Assembly (NCBI RefSeq): GCF_023159225.1
Contig: NC_063167.1
Coordinates: 72,851,798 to 72,915,797 of the forward strand
Direction of reading: 5' to 3'
DNA length: 64,000 nt
Source: Perognathus longimembris pacificus
Lineage: Eukaryota > Chordata > Mammalia > Rodentia > Heteromyidae
The notes under the pieces were generated by a model that had not been told where the DNA came from, did not search any database, and saw only the letters and a list, made by a program, of their open reading frames with translations. A program made the position numbers and the translations under genes. This document shows, in pieces, positions 54,718-64,000 of the stretch (position 1 is its first letter; the number at the start of each line of letters is the position of its first letter).

Positions 54718-54919
54718 TAGGCTCTGGTGCTCATGTTTATAATCCTAGCTACTCAGGAGAAGCTGGAAGACTCCTATCTCCAGTTAACCACCAAGACAAA
54801 ACAAAACAGAAGTGGAGCTGTGGCTCAAGTGGTAGAGTGCCAGCCTTGAGTGAAAAAGCTAAAGGACAGCACCCAAGCCATGAATTTAATCCTCAGTACT
54901 AACCAAAAAAAAAAAAAAA
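54718..54919 (+). mobile_element. B1-ID composite SINE, shortened
   Basis: Forward copy with a deletion in the B1 middle and an A15 tail. Confidence 0.83.
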
Positions 54920-55117
54920 GAACAAATGCAACATCTAATAGTTGTAAAATGAAGAAGGTGAAGCTCATTTAGCTCTAGATACCAAGTTCACAAACACTCC
55001 ATTATGTTAAGTCCTAGTATGAGAATTCCACATGTCCAGTTCGGAAGATTAATGGAGATAATTTGCATAAGAAGCATGCCTACAGGCATTTATATATTTA
55101 GAGCTGCTATTCTCTTT

Positions 55118-55418
55118 TTGTGTGTAAGTGCCCCATAGTAGGGCTTGAAATTAGGGTCTTGAGCTCTTGCTTGGCATGTTTGCTTAAAGCTGGTGCTCTG
55201 CCACTTGAGCTATGCCTCCTCTTCTGGCTTTTTGCTGGCTAACTGTATATAAGACTCTCTTGGACTTTTCTGCCCTGGCTGGCTTTGAACACTAATCCAC
55301 AGATCTCAGCCTTCTGAGTTAGCAGGGATTACAGGCTTCAGTGCCTTGCTTCTGTTAGTTTTTTCCACTCAAGACTGGCACTCTATCACTTGAGCCACAG
55401 CTCCACTTCCCGTACTGT
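55118..55418 (-). mobile_element. B1-ID composite SINE plus an ID-half fragment
   Basis: Complete reverse copy at 55118-55351; a second partial copy follows to about 55418. Confidence 0.8.
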
Positions 55419-55494
55419 TATTTTTTTACTGCATATTATTCTTATATCCTGCTGCAAGCTAACATTTGTACAAAAGTTCACCATTCATCAAGGT

Positions 55495-55655
55495 CACTTA
55501 GGTTAACAGAGATAGGAGGACTGTTGCTCAAGGCTAGCCTGGAGAAAGCTAGTGTGAGGCTCTATATGAAAAACCAACTCAAAGTTAAAGGACAGGGCTG
55601 TGGCTCGAGACATCAGCAGACACAAGGTCTTGTGTTCAATCCCTGCTACTGTTTA
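55495..55655 (+). mobile_element. Diverged SINE (B1/ID type)
   Basis: An old copy with GGCTGTGGCTCGAGACATCA and TGTGTTCAATCCCTGC. Confidence 0.55.
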
Positions 55656-56140
55656 AATAGTAGCTTGTTGGAAATTGGCTCAGAAAGGTTTTAAAAAAAG
55701 AAATAAAACTTGGTTGGGGCCATTTCTTTTGACAAGAAAATTCAGTTCTTTTCATTTTAGAGTGTGGCAACCTCACTCTGCCTTTCATTCATTAGGGAGA
55801 ATTTTGCTTTTAATATATTTCATTTATTATTAGAAGATGAGGCTATTTTCAGATAATGCAGGCTCTAAGCTTTCTTACCTGTCTCTAAATTGCTGCTGTA
55901 TCTTGGTAAATCTTGAAATCTGCTTCCTTGATTTTTCTACTCGATTCTTGAAATCTTTACGTCAGATAATTCTCCTTCTAGAAATGTGAAGGCGTGAGCA
56001 CATTCTTTTGTCTGACACCCACATTCTTCTCCACAGTCAAATATATCCAAGTAGGTGGGTGTCACATCGTGAATGAGATATGTTCTCCAACATCATTTGT
56101 AAGTTGGATCCTCGAGAATCTGAGATTTACCCCTGCCATT
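55656..56140. other. Intergenic, no gene seen
   Basis: About 480 bp of AT-rich unique-looking sequence. Confidence 0.5.
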
Positions 56141-56176
56141 GTGTGTGTGTGGTAAAAACGCGCGCACACGTGCTCA

Positions 56177-56425
56177 CCAGTACTGAGGCTTGACCTCAAG
56201 GCCTCATGTTTTTGTGTAACTTTTTCTTTCAAGGCTGGTGTTCTACCACTTGAGACACACTTTTAATTCTGGCTTTTAGCAGGTTAATTGGACATGAGAG
56301 TCTCATGGATTTGTCTGCCTCAGCTGGCTTGAAACCACAATCCTCAGATCAGTGAATAAACTAAGGGACAACACCCATGCCCTGAGTTCAAACCCCAGTA
56401 CCACCACAAAATAATAAATGTATCT
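56177..56425. mobile_element. Two partial B1-ID SINEs, opposite orientation
   Basis: Reverse piece at 56177-56351 cut within its B1 part, then the end of a forward copy to 56425. Confidence 0.7.
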
Positions 56426-56651
56426 ATGAAAATATTATGCTTATTATTGATTATCTTTTCTTTTTCTTGTTGAGCATTGACTTTTCTATAGTAATTGCAG
56501 ACACTTTTTGGGCCCCTTAATAGGGAGAAGATGGAAGTTTCTAGAAAGGCAGATGCTGGATCTCATCTCAGCCACTATTTCCTAGCCCAGTGGCCTCACA
56601 AGTTCCTTACCCCACTAGCCTCAGCTCCTTCAACTAGGAAGTCAAAGCGAA

Positions 56652-57053
56652 GGCAGACACCAGTGGCTCACGCCTATCATCCTAGTTCAGGAGGCTGAAA
56701 TCTAAGGATCTTTTTTTTTTTTGCCAGTCCTAGGCTTTGGACTCAGGGCCTGAGCACTGTCCCTGGCTTCTCTTTGCTCACTCTGCCACTTGAGCCACAG
56801 TGCCACTTCTAGCCATTTTCTATATATGTGGTACTGGGGAATTGAACCCAGGGCTTCATGTATATGAGTCAAGCACTCTTGCCACTAGGCCATATTCCCA
56901 GCCCTCTAAGGATCTTTTTTAAAAGCCAGCCCAGGCAGATAAATCCCAGAGAATTATCTCCAATTAATCAGCAAAAAGCTGGAAGTAGAACTGTGGCTCC
57001 AGTGGTAGAGTACCAGCCTTGAGTGAGGAAACTAAGTGAGAATGCAAGGCTCA
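56652..57053 (+). mobile_element. B1-ID composite SINE split by an ID-dimer SINE
   Basis: Head at 56652-56716; remainder at 56921-57053. Confidence 0.88.
56717..56904 (-). mobile_element. ID-dimer SINE nested in a composite SINE
   Basis: Perfect 16-bp duplication TCTAAGGATCTTTTTT (56701-56716 and 56905-56920). Confidence 0.93.
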
Positions 57054-57208
57054 GTAAGGGCACACGGACAAATACAAAGTAGAAGCAATAGTCATTTCTG
57101 CCCTATGGGGTTGTTTTATATGTACACGTGTACACATATGGAGTAAACGTTGGCCTTTATCATCATCTACACTTTGTGTGTACTTTAGTCTATTTTTTAT
57201 TTTGAAAA

Positions 57209-57209
<1 letters not shown>

Positions 57210-57255
<46 letters not shown>
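57210..57255. repeat. (GT)n microsatellite
   Basis: About 23 pure repeats with no SINE at the edge. Confidence 0.95.
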
Positions 57256-57257
<2 letters not shown>

Positions 57258-57865
57258 GGAAACTGTTCCAGTCTTTGCTGTCTTTCTCCATTGTGTGGCA
57301 ATCTGCACATTGCCACTAAAGGTTAAAGTGACCCTTCATGCAATTATTGCCTAGAAGGCTTCATTTTTCATAGTGAGTCACTAACCCTACAAGTGTTGGT
57401 GAGTCAGCAGCCTGTTAGGGGAGGTCAGAAGTTCTTCCGGCTCAAAGTGAGAGGATCACAACCCTGGCCCTGGGGTACAGCAAGAAGCAGTAAGTAGGCT
57501 TGGCTGGCCATCAGGACTTAGCACGCTGTGAGAACCCAGGCTATCCATGGAGAAGACACAATGGGATAGGTAAGTGCTGGGACTTAGACTCATAGAACTC
57601 AGTCAACTCTTTCTTACTATAAAGCCTCAATTCACTCAAACTCTCTGAGCCTTGCTGTTTTATGATCTGTAAATAGGGCTGGTCTTGTTCAAAATTATTT
57701 CATGGTATTAATGCTTAGGAAATGCTGAGATTCAAGTAGAAATACTCCATGCAAAATGCTTAAAATCACCAGCATCATCTGTGGATGTGGGAGCCTGGGC
57801 AAGCCAGTGACATATATGAATAAGAAAGCTAAGACTGAAAAGTAACATGAGCAAGAATGTCCGTG
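57256..57865. other. Intergenic, no gene seen
   Basis: A weak MIR-like piece lies near 57600-57690. Confidence 0.45.
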
Positions 57866-58095
57866 GGCTGGGTATAGGCGGCTCACATAAGTAATCCTAG
57901 CTACTCAGGAGATTGAGATCTAAGGATCACACTTTGAAGCCAGTCCAGGCAGACAAATCGGGGAGACTCTTACCTCTACTTAACCAGCAAAAAGTCTGAA
58001 ATGGAGGTGTGGCTCCAGTGGTAGAGCTCCAGCCAAGGAGAAAAGCTAAGTAACAAGGTAAGGTGCTGAGCTCAAGCCGCAGTACTGGCAACCTC
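57866..58095 (+). mobile_element. B1-ID composite SINE
   Basis: Full-length, diverged forward copy. Confidence 0.85.
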
Positions 58096-58316
58096 CCCGA
58101 TCCCCCAAAAAAGAAGTGAAAAAATCTTTAATCTAGTGAGCTACAGGGAGTGACAAGCCATTTAGGTAGTATGAAGGGTTAAAAAAATAAATTCCTAATT
58201 TATTCCTTACAGTATGACTATGAGGAATGAGTGATATGTGTTCACTTCATTTCCATTTTGTAGAAGATCTTGAGGAACAGAGTACACGTAACCATTACAC
58301 AAAAAGAGCAACTGAG

Positions 58317-58776
58317 GATGGGCAATGGTAGCTAGCGCCTGTATTCCCAAATAATTAGAAGGTTAAGATCTGAGAATCATAGTCAGATGCTAGCTCAGTC
58401 AGACAAATTTGTCAGCTCTTATCTCCAGTTAAACCAACCAAAAGCTGGAAATAAAGATTCAAGCAGCTGGGCGCTGGTGGCTCACGCTCATAATCCTAGC
58501 TACTCAGGAGGCTGAGATCTGAGGATCACAGTTCAAAGCCAGCCCAGGCAGGAAAGTCCATGAGACTCTTATCGCCAATCAACCAGTAAAATGCCAGAAG
58601 TGGAGCTGTGGCTTAAGTGGTAGAATTTCAGCCTTGAGTGAAAAAGCTAAGGAACAGCACATAGACTCTGAGTTCAAGCCCCATGACTGACAAAAAAAAA
58701 AAAAAAAAAAGCAAGCAGTAGAACACCAGCTTTGAGTGAAAAAGCCAAGTGAAAGTGCAAGTCCAGTATCAAAATA

Positions 58777-58814
<38 letters not shown>
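58317..58814 (+). mobile_element. B1-ID composite SINE split by a younger copy, with (GA)n tail
   Basis: Outer head at 58317-58466, outer end at 58712-58779, then GA repeats to 58814. Confidence 0.82.
58467..58711 (+). mobile_element. B1-ID composite SINE nested in an older copy
   Basis: Near-consensus copy with an A18 tail and the flanking repeat CAAGCAG (58460-58466 and 58712-58718). Confidence 0.88.
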
Positions 58815-58817
<3 letters not shown>

Positions 58818-59127
58818 AAAATTGGCTTAGGACCAAGTGAGAGGGCTGAGCTTCCATTCAGATCCTGGCGTTACAGGGATAACTCCTAGCCTCGGCAAGA
58901 GCTAGTCTCGCTCTGTCTGACTCCACTGGATGCTAAAAATATGACTGTCATGTCATCATCTCGTCCTTCTTCCTGCCCTCAATTGGCCCTACTGATTTCA
59001 AGCCATCTGCAATTTTGCACATCCTTTCTGTTTCTTTTTCTCTCATTTTATGCCTTCCATTGCTATCTCACTTATTCCATATGTTTCAACCTCTGGGCTT
59101 CCATTTCTCTTCTTTTTCTAATGCAGT

Positions 59128-59128
<1 letters not shown>

Positions 59129-59195
<67 letters not shown>
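59129..59195. repeat. (CT)n microsatellite
   Basis: About 33 pure CT repeats. Confidence 0.95.
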
Positions 59196-59197
<2 letters not shown>

Positions 59198-60019
59198 CTC
59201 CCTTGCACCCGCACCTCCTCCCTCCACACCAATCAAATTCCTGCTTGCATCTTGCCATATTCATTATCCTACCTCATTCCCCCTCATTCCTCGAAAACAG
59301 CTCGGGGAGACTCAGCCTTTCCCCGCCCCCAGCTCTGCCCACCCTCCATAAATTCCAGCAGTCTGGCAATCAGTAACTTCCACACCACACTTGCTCCGAG
59401 TTTACACTACTTGTTACCATTCCCCCCCTTACTACTGTTCTCTAGGGTTTCTGTGAGAAAGAAGAAAGAAAAATACAACCCCCAAAAGAAAAACAAACAC
59501 CCCACACTCTCTAAAAATATCCTGGGTACAAGTTGAAGCCAGAGTGAAGTTTCCTCACACATTTGCACAGCTCATGGTTTGATTTGAACTAGTGGTTCAG
59601 GTCTAAGTTTCTATTATTCAAGGGAACAAGCACAAGAGAAGGAGAGAAACCATGTAATGCTTAAGTCGAAAACCTCAATCCTGGGGTCCCCCTCCCTCTC
59701 GCGTCTCCCCGCCCCATGCCAAGCAATGGGACCCTGCGCTGTGTCTTTGTTGGATCATTGATTTCACTGCTCCGGCAGCTCAGATGGCCCTGAGTGTATG
59801 CAGGGTGCCCACGTGTGTGGCCACTGCTGCCTTTTCTCCAAAGGGCATACCTCTCCTCTTCTGCCATTTTACCAGGGTTCTCGGATCTGGTCGTTTTCCC
59901 TGCTTTCTCTCCCTGCCCCCAACTCAACTCAGCCTGAGCTTTTTTTTTTTTTTTTCCCTTTCTTTCTTTTTTTTTCCCCATGTCTCTTAACTTCAACAGT
60001 GAGGTAGCAACTAGCTGAG

Positions 60020-60021
<2 letters not shown>

Positions 60022-60072
<51 letters not shown>
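60022..60072. repeat. (TG)n microsatellite
   Basis: About 24 pure repeats followed by TACGCGTGCAC. Confidence 0.95.
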
Positions 60073-60074
<2 letters not shown>

Positions 60075-60140
60075 CGTGCACAGCTAGGCCAAGCTTGCCT
60101 GTCACTGGAGAGTTTTAGTTTGCCTTCCAGAAGAAAGGAG

Positions 60141-60199
60141 GAGGGGAGACAGGAGGGGAGGGGGGGAGGGGAGGGGGAGGGGTGCGGGGAAGGGAGGGA
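60141..60199 (+). repeat. G-rich tract with quadruplex potential
   Basis: Many runs of four or more G separated by one to four bases, on the plus strand. Confidence 0.8.
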
Positions 60200-62390
60200 G
60201 AATGTCTTGTTTGTGGCTTGTCAGCAATTGCTTGAGACAAGCTTCCATGTGTGAAAGCTACTTGGCATGAATGCCTGGGCCGTACCAAGTGTGAGCGCAG
60301 CCAGAGGGGGAGTCAGAAGAAAAACAGATCAGACCAGAGCAGACAATAGGGCCCTAAAGTGTTCCCCCTAAGTTGCTTTGATGTTGTCCTGGTGTCTTGA
60401 TACCAGGAGGCCAGGGATTGCAGGCAAAGGGTCTTTTTTTTGTCTCCCTTCACTTTTCCCCCTCAGTTTCTGAAATGATTCTCCAGAATTTCTCCTCATA
60501 AAAAAAAGGTAAGCGCCCTTAACAATCGCTTCTTCTGTGGCAGGCTGCTTGCCTGGGTCTGGAAGTGGAGGTCTCATTCCTGCGCTGGCGTCCAGTGATG
60601 GGAGCTCCCGCGTTCACCCTGGAAGTCCTTGCCAGGAGCTCAGGGCTGGGGGTGGCCCCTCTTTCGAGAGAACCCCAGTAACAGGATCTGTGCCTCTGGG
60701 TTGGTGGGGGAGAGAGGGTGGAAGAAGAGAGGGGTGGGAGGCGGGTGGAAGGGTGGAGGATGGGAGAGAGAGAAGAGAGAGGCTTGAAAGATGAAGGAAA
60801 GCAGCACTGAGAGAGCAGTGGTTCAGGGAAGCCCCAGAGCCAAGCCCAAAGAGGCCTGCAAGCTTTGCCGCGCAGTTCCCAGGCTGGGGCTTGATGAGTG
60901 GCTGCAGACATTGCAAGCAACTGTGTGTGCAAACGTGCCTGTGGATCTGTGTGTGTGTGCGTGTGCACGCACGCGTGCCTCACACTGCCCTGGCATGCCT
61001 CTTTGGAAGGGGTGGCACCCCAGCCCTTAGCACCCCCAAGCAGCCTGTAGAAGAAAGGCAAGAAGGAAGAGCAGAGAGAGAACTCTGCCTCAACACAATC
61101 CAGAAACTTTCCCAGTCCCAGAGATTTCTCTTGTTGGTAGACACTGTCAAAGAAATGAAGGTGGTTCTGGGTCTCAGTCTCCCCATCTGTAACATCCAGG
61201 GAGATGATCTGGGGGGCAGGTGTGGAGGGGTGCTGCCTGTTTGACTGTCTGGAATTTAGTGAAACAGAACAAATCACTCGATTTACAAAAAGACATAGAG
61301 AAATCTCCAAGCTAGAAAGGCAGTGGCATCCCAAAGTAGAGGTGTAGGCATTATTCGTGATGGTGACAACCATGATCAAAGACTGTCCCTAAAGACACCC
61401 CGAGACTAATAGACCAGGAAGCACACATCGAGTGCCTGAGCATTTCTTAGGAAACAAAAACCCTTTTCCACCTGTTGGTTTCTGTCCTTTTCTGCGTGTC
61501 TTTCCCTCAGATTTATTGGCTGATTTTCGCCGAGAGTGGGGTGGGAGGGGCTGGGTTTTTCCCCTTTCCTCCTCATATGTACATATGTATATACATGTAT
61601 ATATATATATATATTTATGAAGGTCAGTGGAAGATGTTGGAGAAAGAAGAAAAATGTGTATCTAGTTAGAGTCAGTGAGTGAAGCTCTTGTGTTTTCTGG
61701 CAGGGGCTGAGCATGCATTCCCATCTGTAACCTCTACCTTGGAGGTTAAAGATTTTTATTGTGGCTTTTAGAGATTAAATGAGATTTATTTACAATCGCC
61801 ATTTATCAGAGTAAATATCTTACTGTGTCGGTGTGAGGGTAAAAATGTGCTGGCTGTTTACTTGCTGGTGGTTTTGTGGATAAAGCCTTTTTGCTGTTTA
61901 AAGTGACATCTTGAGAGATGGGAGTGGAAGGTTACAATCAGTAATATTCATCTTTAAAATGCTTGTTTGGAAGCAAAATAAGAAAGTCATCTCTTTTTGT
62001 TGTTGCTGCTGTTGGTTTGGAACTGTGGGTTTGCTTTCTTTTGCACAGGGATTTGCGTTGAGAAGCTGTCTGTTGTAGGTCTAGCGGAATTCTCTGGGGG
62101 GAATTTGGCTTTCTTTGCTAATTCTAGGTCTTCTGTGACTCCAAGCTCTCTACTTGTCAAAGAAAAATATCTATCAAAGTCTAAGAGGCTGCGACTCCTG
62201 CCATTCGAACTCCAGTCTGTAATAGCTGGAGACAGGCAGCCCCAGCTGACAGAGCCAGGGTCTTCCAGAGAAACCTAGAAGCTTGACTGCTGGGTAGGAG
62301 ACAGGATGAAGGAAAGACATTAGAAGGCCTGCATCTGACAAGGAAGTCCCAGAACTTTCTTTCATTTGATCTTTTATTGGACTGCGGCTG

Positions 62391-62658
62391 CTTTTTTTTT
62401 TTTTTTTTTTTGCATCTTTACTTTTGTGCCAGTACCGGCTGGGGCTTGAACTCAGGGCCTTATACTCTTGCTTAGCTTGATTTGATTGTAGCTGGCGCCT
62501 TAAAACTTGAGCCACACCTCCACTTCCAGGTTTTATCTGGTTAGTTGGAGATAGGAGTCTCTTGGGCTTGTCTGCCTGAGGTAGCTTCCAACCACAACCC
62601 TCAGATCTCAGCCTCCTGAGTAGTTAGGATTACAGGCGTGAGCCACGGGTGCCCAGCT
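62391..62658 (-). mobile_element. B1-ID composite SINE
   Basis: Full-length reverse copy with a T20 tract (its A tail). Confidence 0.88.
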
Positions 62659-62679
62659 CAGTTAATTCTTTGGGTGGGC

Positions 62680-62800
62680 CGTTACTATGCACCAGGCCCC
62701 ATATTGGGCACTGAGGATATAAGAATGAGCCAGACAAGCTGTGCCCTGTCCTCAGGGAGCTGCCTGTCTCGTTGGTATGATCAATATTAACCACCTGGCT
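62680..62800. repeat. MIR/L2-like ancient repeat
   Basis: TTACTATGCACCAGGCCCCA followed by GGGCACTGAGGATATAAGAA reads like an old mammalian repeat. Confidence 0.4.
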
Positions 62801-63082
62801 ACACAAATCAGTAGCTATAACACTGATCATGTATATTGAACAGCATACAGATAGTATTATACATCAAATCATATGGGTTATTGATCTTAACTCTGTGACC
62901 ACACACAAGCTCCCTGTCCTTTTCTCTGTGTGGTTGACGCCCCAGGACCCAGCTGACTCCCATTATACTGGTTCAGTGTGGTTCAAGGCTGCAGACAATT
63001 CACACACACACCGCCACTAATATAGTGAGTTATATGAATAATATCTACTGACCCTTCACACTGCTAAATCACATCATGGCCA

Positions 63083-63200
63083 GCCTGGCATTGGTGGCTC
63101 ACACCTTTAATCATAGCTATTCAGGAGGCCAAGATCTAAGGATCATAGTTCAAAGCTGGTAAACAAGAGAGTGATGCCCCAGTATTGGCACCAAAAATAA
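63083..63200 (+). mobile_element. B1-ID composite SINE, internally deleted
   Basis: The head is joined directly to the last bases of the ID half. Confidence 0.75.
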
Positions 63201-63489
63201 ATACATAATATATAAGTAAGCACCCCATCTTTGCTATGTGCCAGTCTATGTAACAGTTGTTATCTGGGCAATTTCCATACTGTTAAACCCTAATGGGATT
63301 GGAGGGGAGTGTGGTCAGTAAGCCCCTGCCTTACTTATTCCCTGGTTCCCAGGCTGACGCTTAGCTGTAGGAAATGCCAACATAATCCCCTGTCATTATG
63401 GAATTCCAGAGCCATAAGTGTGAAGAAATGACCTTTCCCTAGCCTGCAAGGACACACAGCAATTTATACATGGAAAAGGTTTTTTTAGA

Positions 63490-63705
63490 ACCTGGCACTG
63501 GTGGCTCATACCTGTAATCCTAGCTACTCAGGATGCTGAGAGCTGAGGATCACAGTGTGAAGCCAATCTTGGCAGACAAGTCTGAGACACTCTTATCTCC
63601 AACTACCCAGCAAAAGCCAGAGCGGAAGTGTGGTTCAAGTGGTACAGCACCAGCCTTGAGCAAAAACACTGAGTGTGTGAAGCCCTGAGTACTGGCACAA
63701 AAGAA
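63490..63705 (+). mobile_element. B1-ID composite SINE
   Basis: Full-length forward copy. Confidence 0.85.
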
Positions 63706-64000
63706 AAACACAACAACAAAAAGATTGTTTAAAATCTTTAAAACAGATCCCACTTGGGTCTGGTTTTTAGAATCGTCTGGCAGAGGTGATATCAAAAGTA
63801 GAGCCATGCCCCTTCCCCTCGATTCATGATCTTTCTTGGGGAGAACGCTGGGCTGAGATGTCAGTCATTTGTAAGGAGGTGGGTTTGTGTCAGAATTTTT
63901 ATCACAGCTTTCTACATTATGTCTTTCTCTAAGACTCAGGGGAGTGTTGTCTTTAGTGTTGTCAATCTGGCGTCGTTTTCTTTCTCTTTCTTTCCTTCTT
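63706..64000. other. Window end, no gene seen
   Basis: Unique-looking sequence ending in a pyrimidine-rich stretch. Confidence 0.5.

Larger units (their letters stand above)
58816..62390. other. SINE-poor block, no gene recognised
   Basis: About 3.6 kb with no SINE, in a region otherwise averaging several per 2 kb. It contains (CT)n, (TG)n and G-rich tracts, and frames of up to 286 codons (reverse, 60519-61379) without family features. It might hold a promoter, distal exons or conserved non-coding DNA of a neighbouring gene. Confidence 0.4.

Noticed and set aside
59015..59536. 173-codon forward frame
   Set aside because: Built around a CT repeat coding Ser-Leu; no family features.
60519..61379. 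286-codon reverse frame
   Set aside because: Composition is low-complexity in parts (HTHTHT from a GT tract, Ser/Pro-rich), with no domain or splice context; likely chance in GC-rich DNA.

Overview
The window looks like nuclear DNA of a rodent. It is packed with two kinds of short retroposon. The first is an 'ID-dimer' SINE of about 205 bp, made of two tRNA/ID-like halves ending in an A tail. The second is a 'B1-ID composite' SINE of about 230 bp, with a 7SL/B1-like head followed by an ID-like half. From memory this repertoire suggests a non-murid rodent, perhaps a castorimorph such as a kangaroo rat, pocket mouse or beaver. That placement is inference and was not tested by any search. No rRNA gene, tRNA gene, CRISPR array or bacterial-type operon is visible.

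Layout. Positions 1-5265 hold a LINE-1 element on the plus strand, cut by the left window edge: ORF1 (partial), ORF2 and a 3' UTR. ORF2 is broken by an ID-dimer SINE with a 15-bp target-site duplication and by one in-frame TGA. Positions 5266-11311 are intergenic. They hold three back-to-back ID-dimer SINEs, an old L1-like stretch, MIR-like fragments and a 118-bp L1 3'-end micro-insertion.

The centre of interest is 11312-30777, a head-to-tail triplication of a 6.4-6.6 kb unit. Each unit carries one intact class II olfactory receptor gene of 313 codons, with a splice acceptor just upstream of the ATG and a candidate upstream exon about 3 kb away. The three receptors differ by one to three residues. 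The unit boundaries lie inside composite SINEs, and the internal junction SINEs are chimeras of the two outer ones, which points to SINE-mediated unequal exchange. Unit 2 alone carries an additional ID-dimer SINE, and the units show a patchwork of shared variants indicating later sequence exchange.

From 30778 to 64000 I recognise no protein-coding host gene. The region is a dense mosaic of nested composite and ID-dimer SINEs, microsatellites (often seeded at SINE tails), purine tracts and old MIR-like pieces. It also holds a young, internally deleted gammaretrovirus-like provirus (47954-50216) with two 308-bp LTRs differing at two sites. A strong CTCF-type motif lies at 34103-34117, about 3.3 kb past the receptor array. 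A SINE-poor block at 58816-62390 may hold regulatory or unrecognised exonic sequence.

The olfactory receptors are the only genes that look functional. Each would be expressed alone in olfactory neurons and signal through the olfactory G protein at the ciliary membrane. That follows from family knowledge; the sequence itself shows intact frames and the family motifs.
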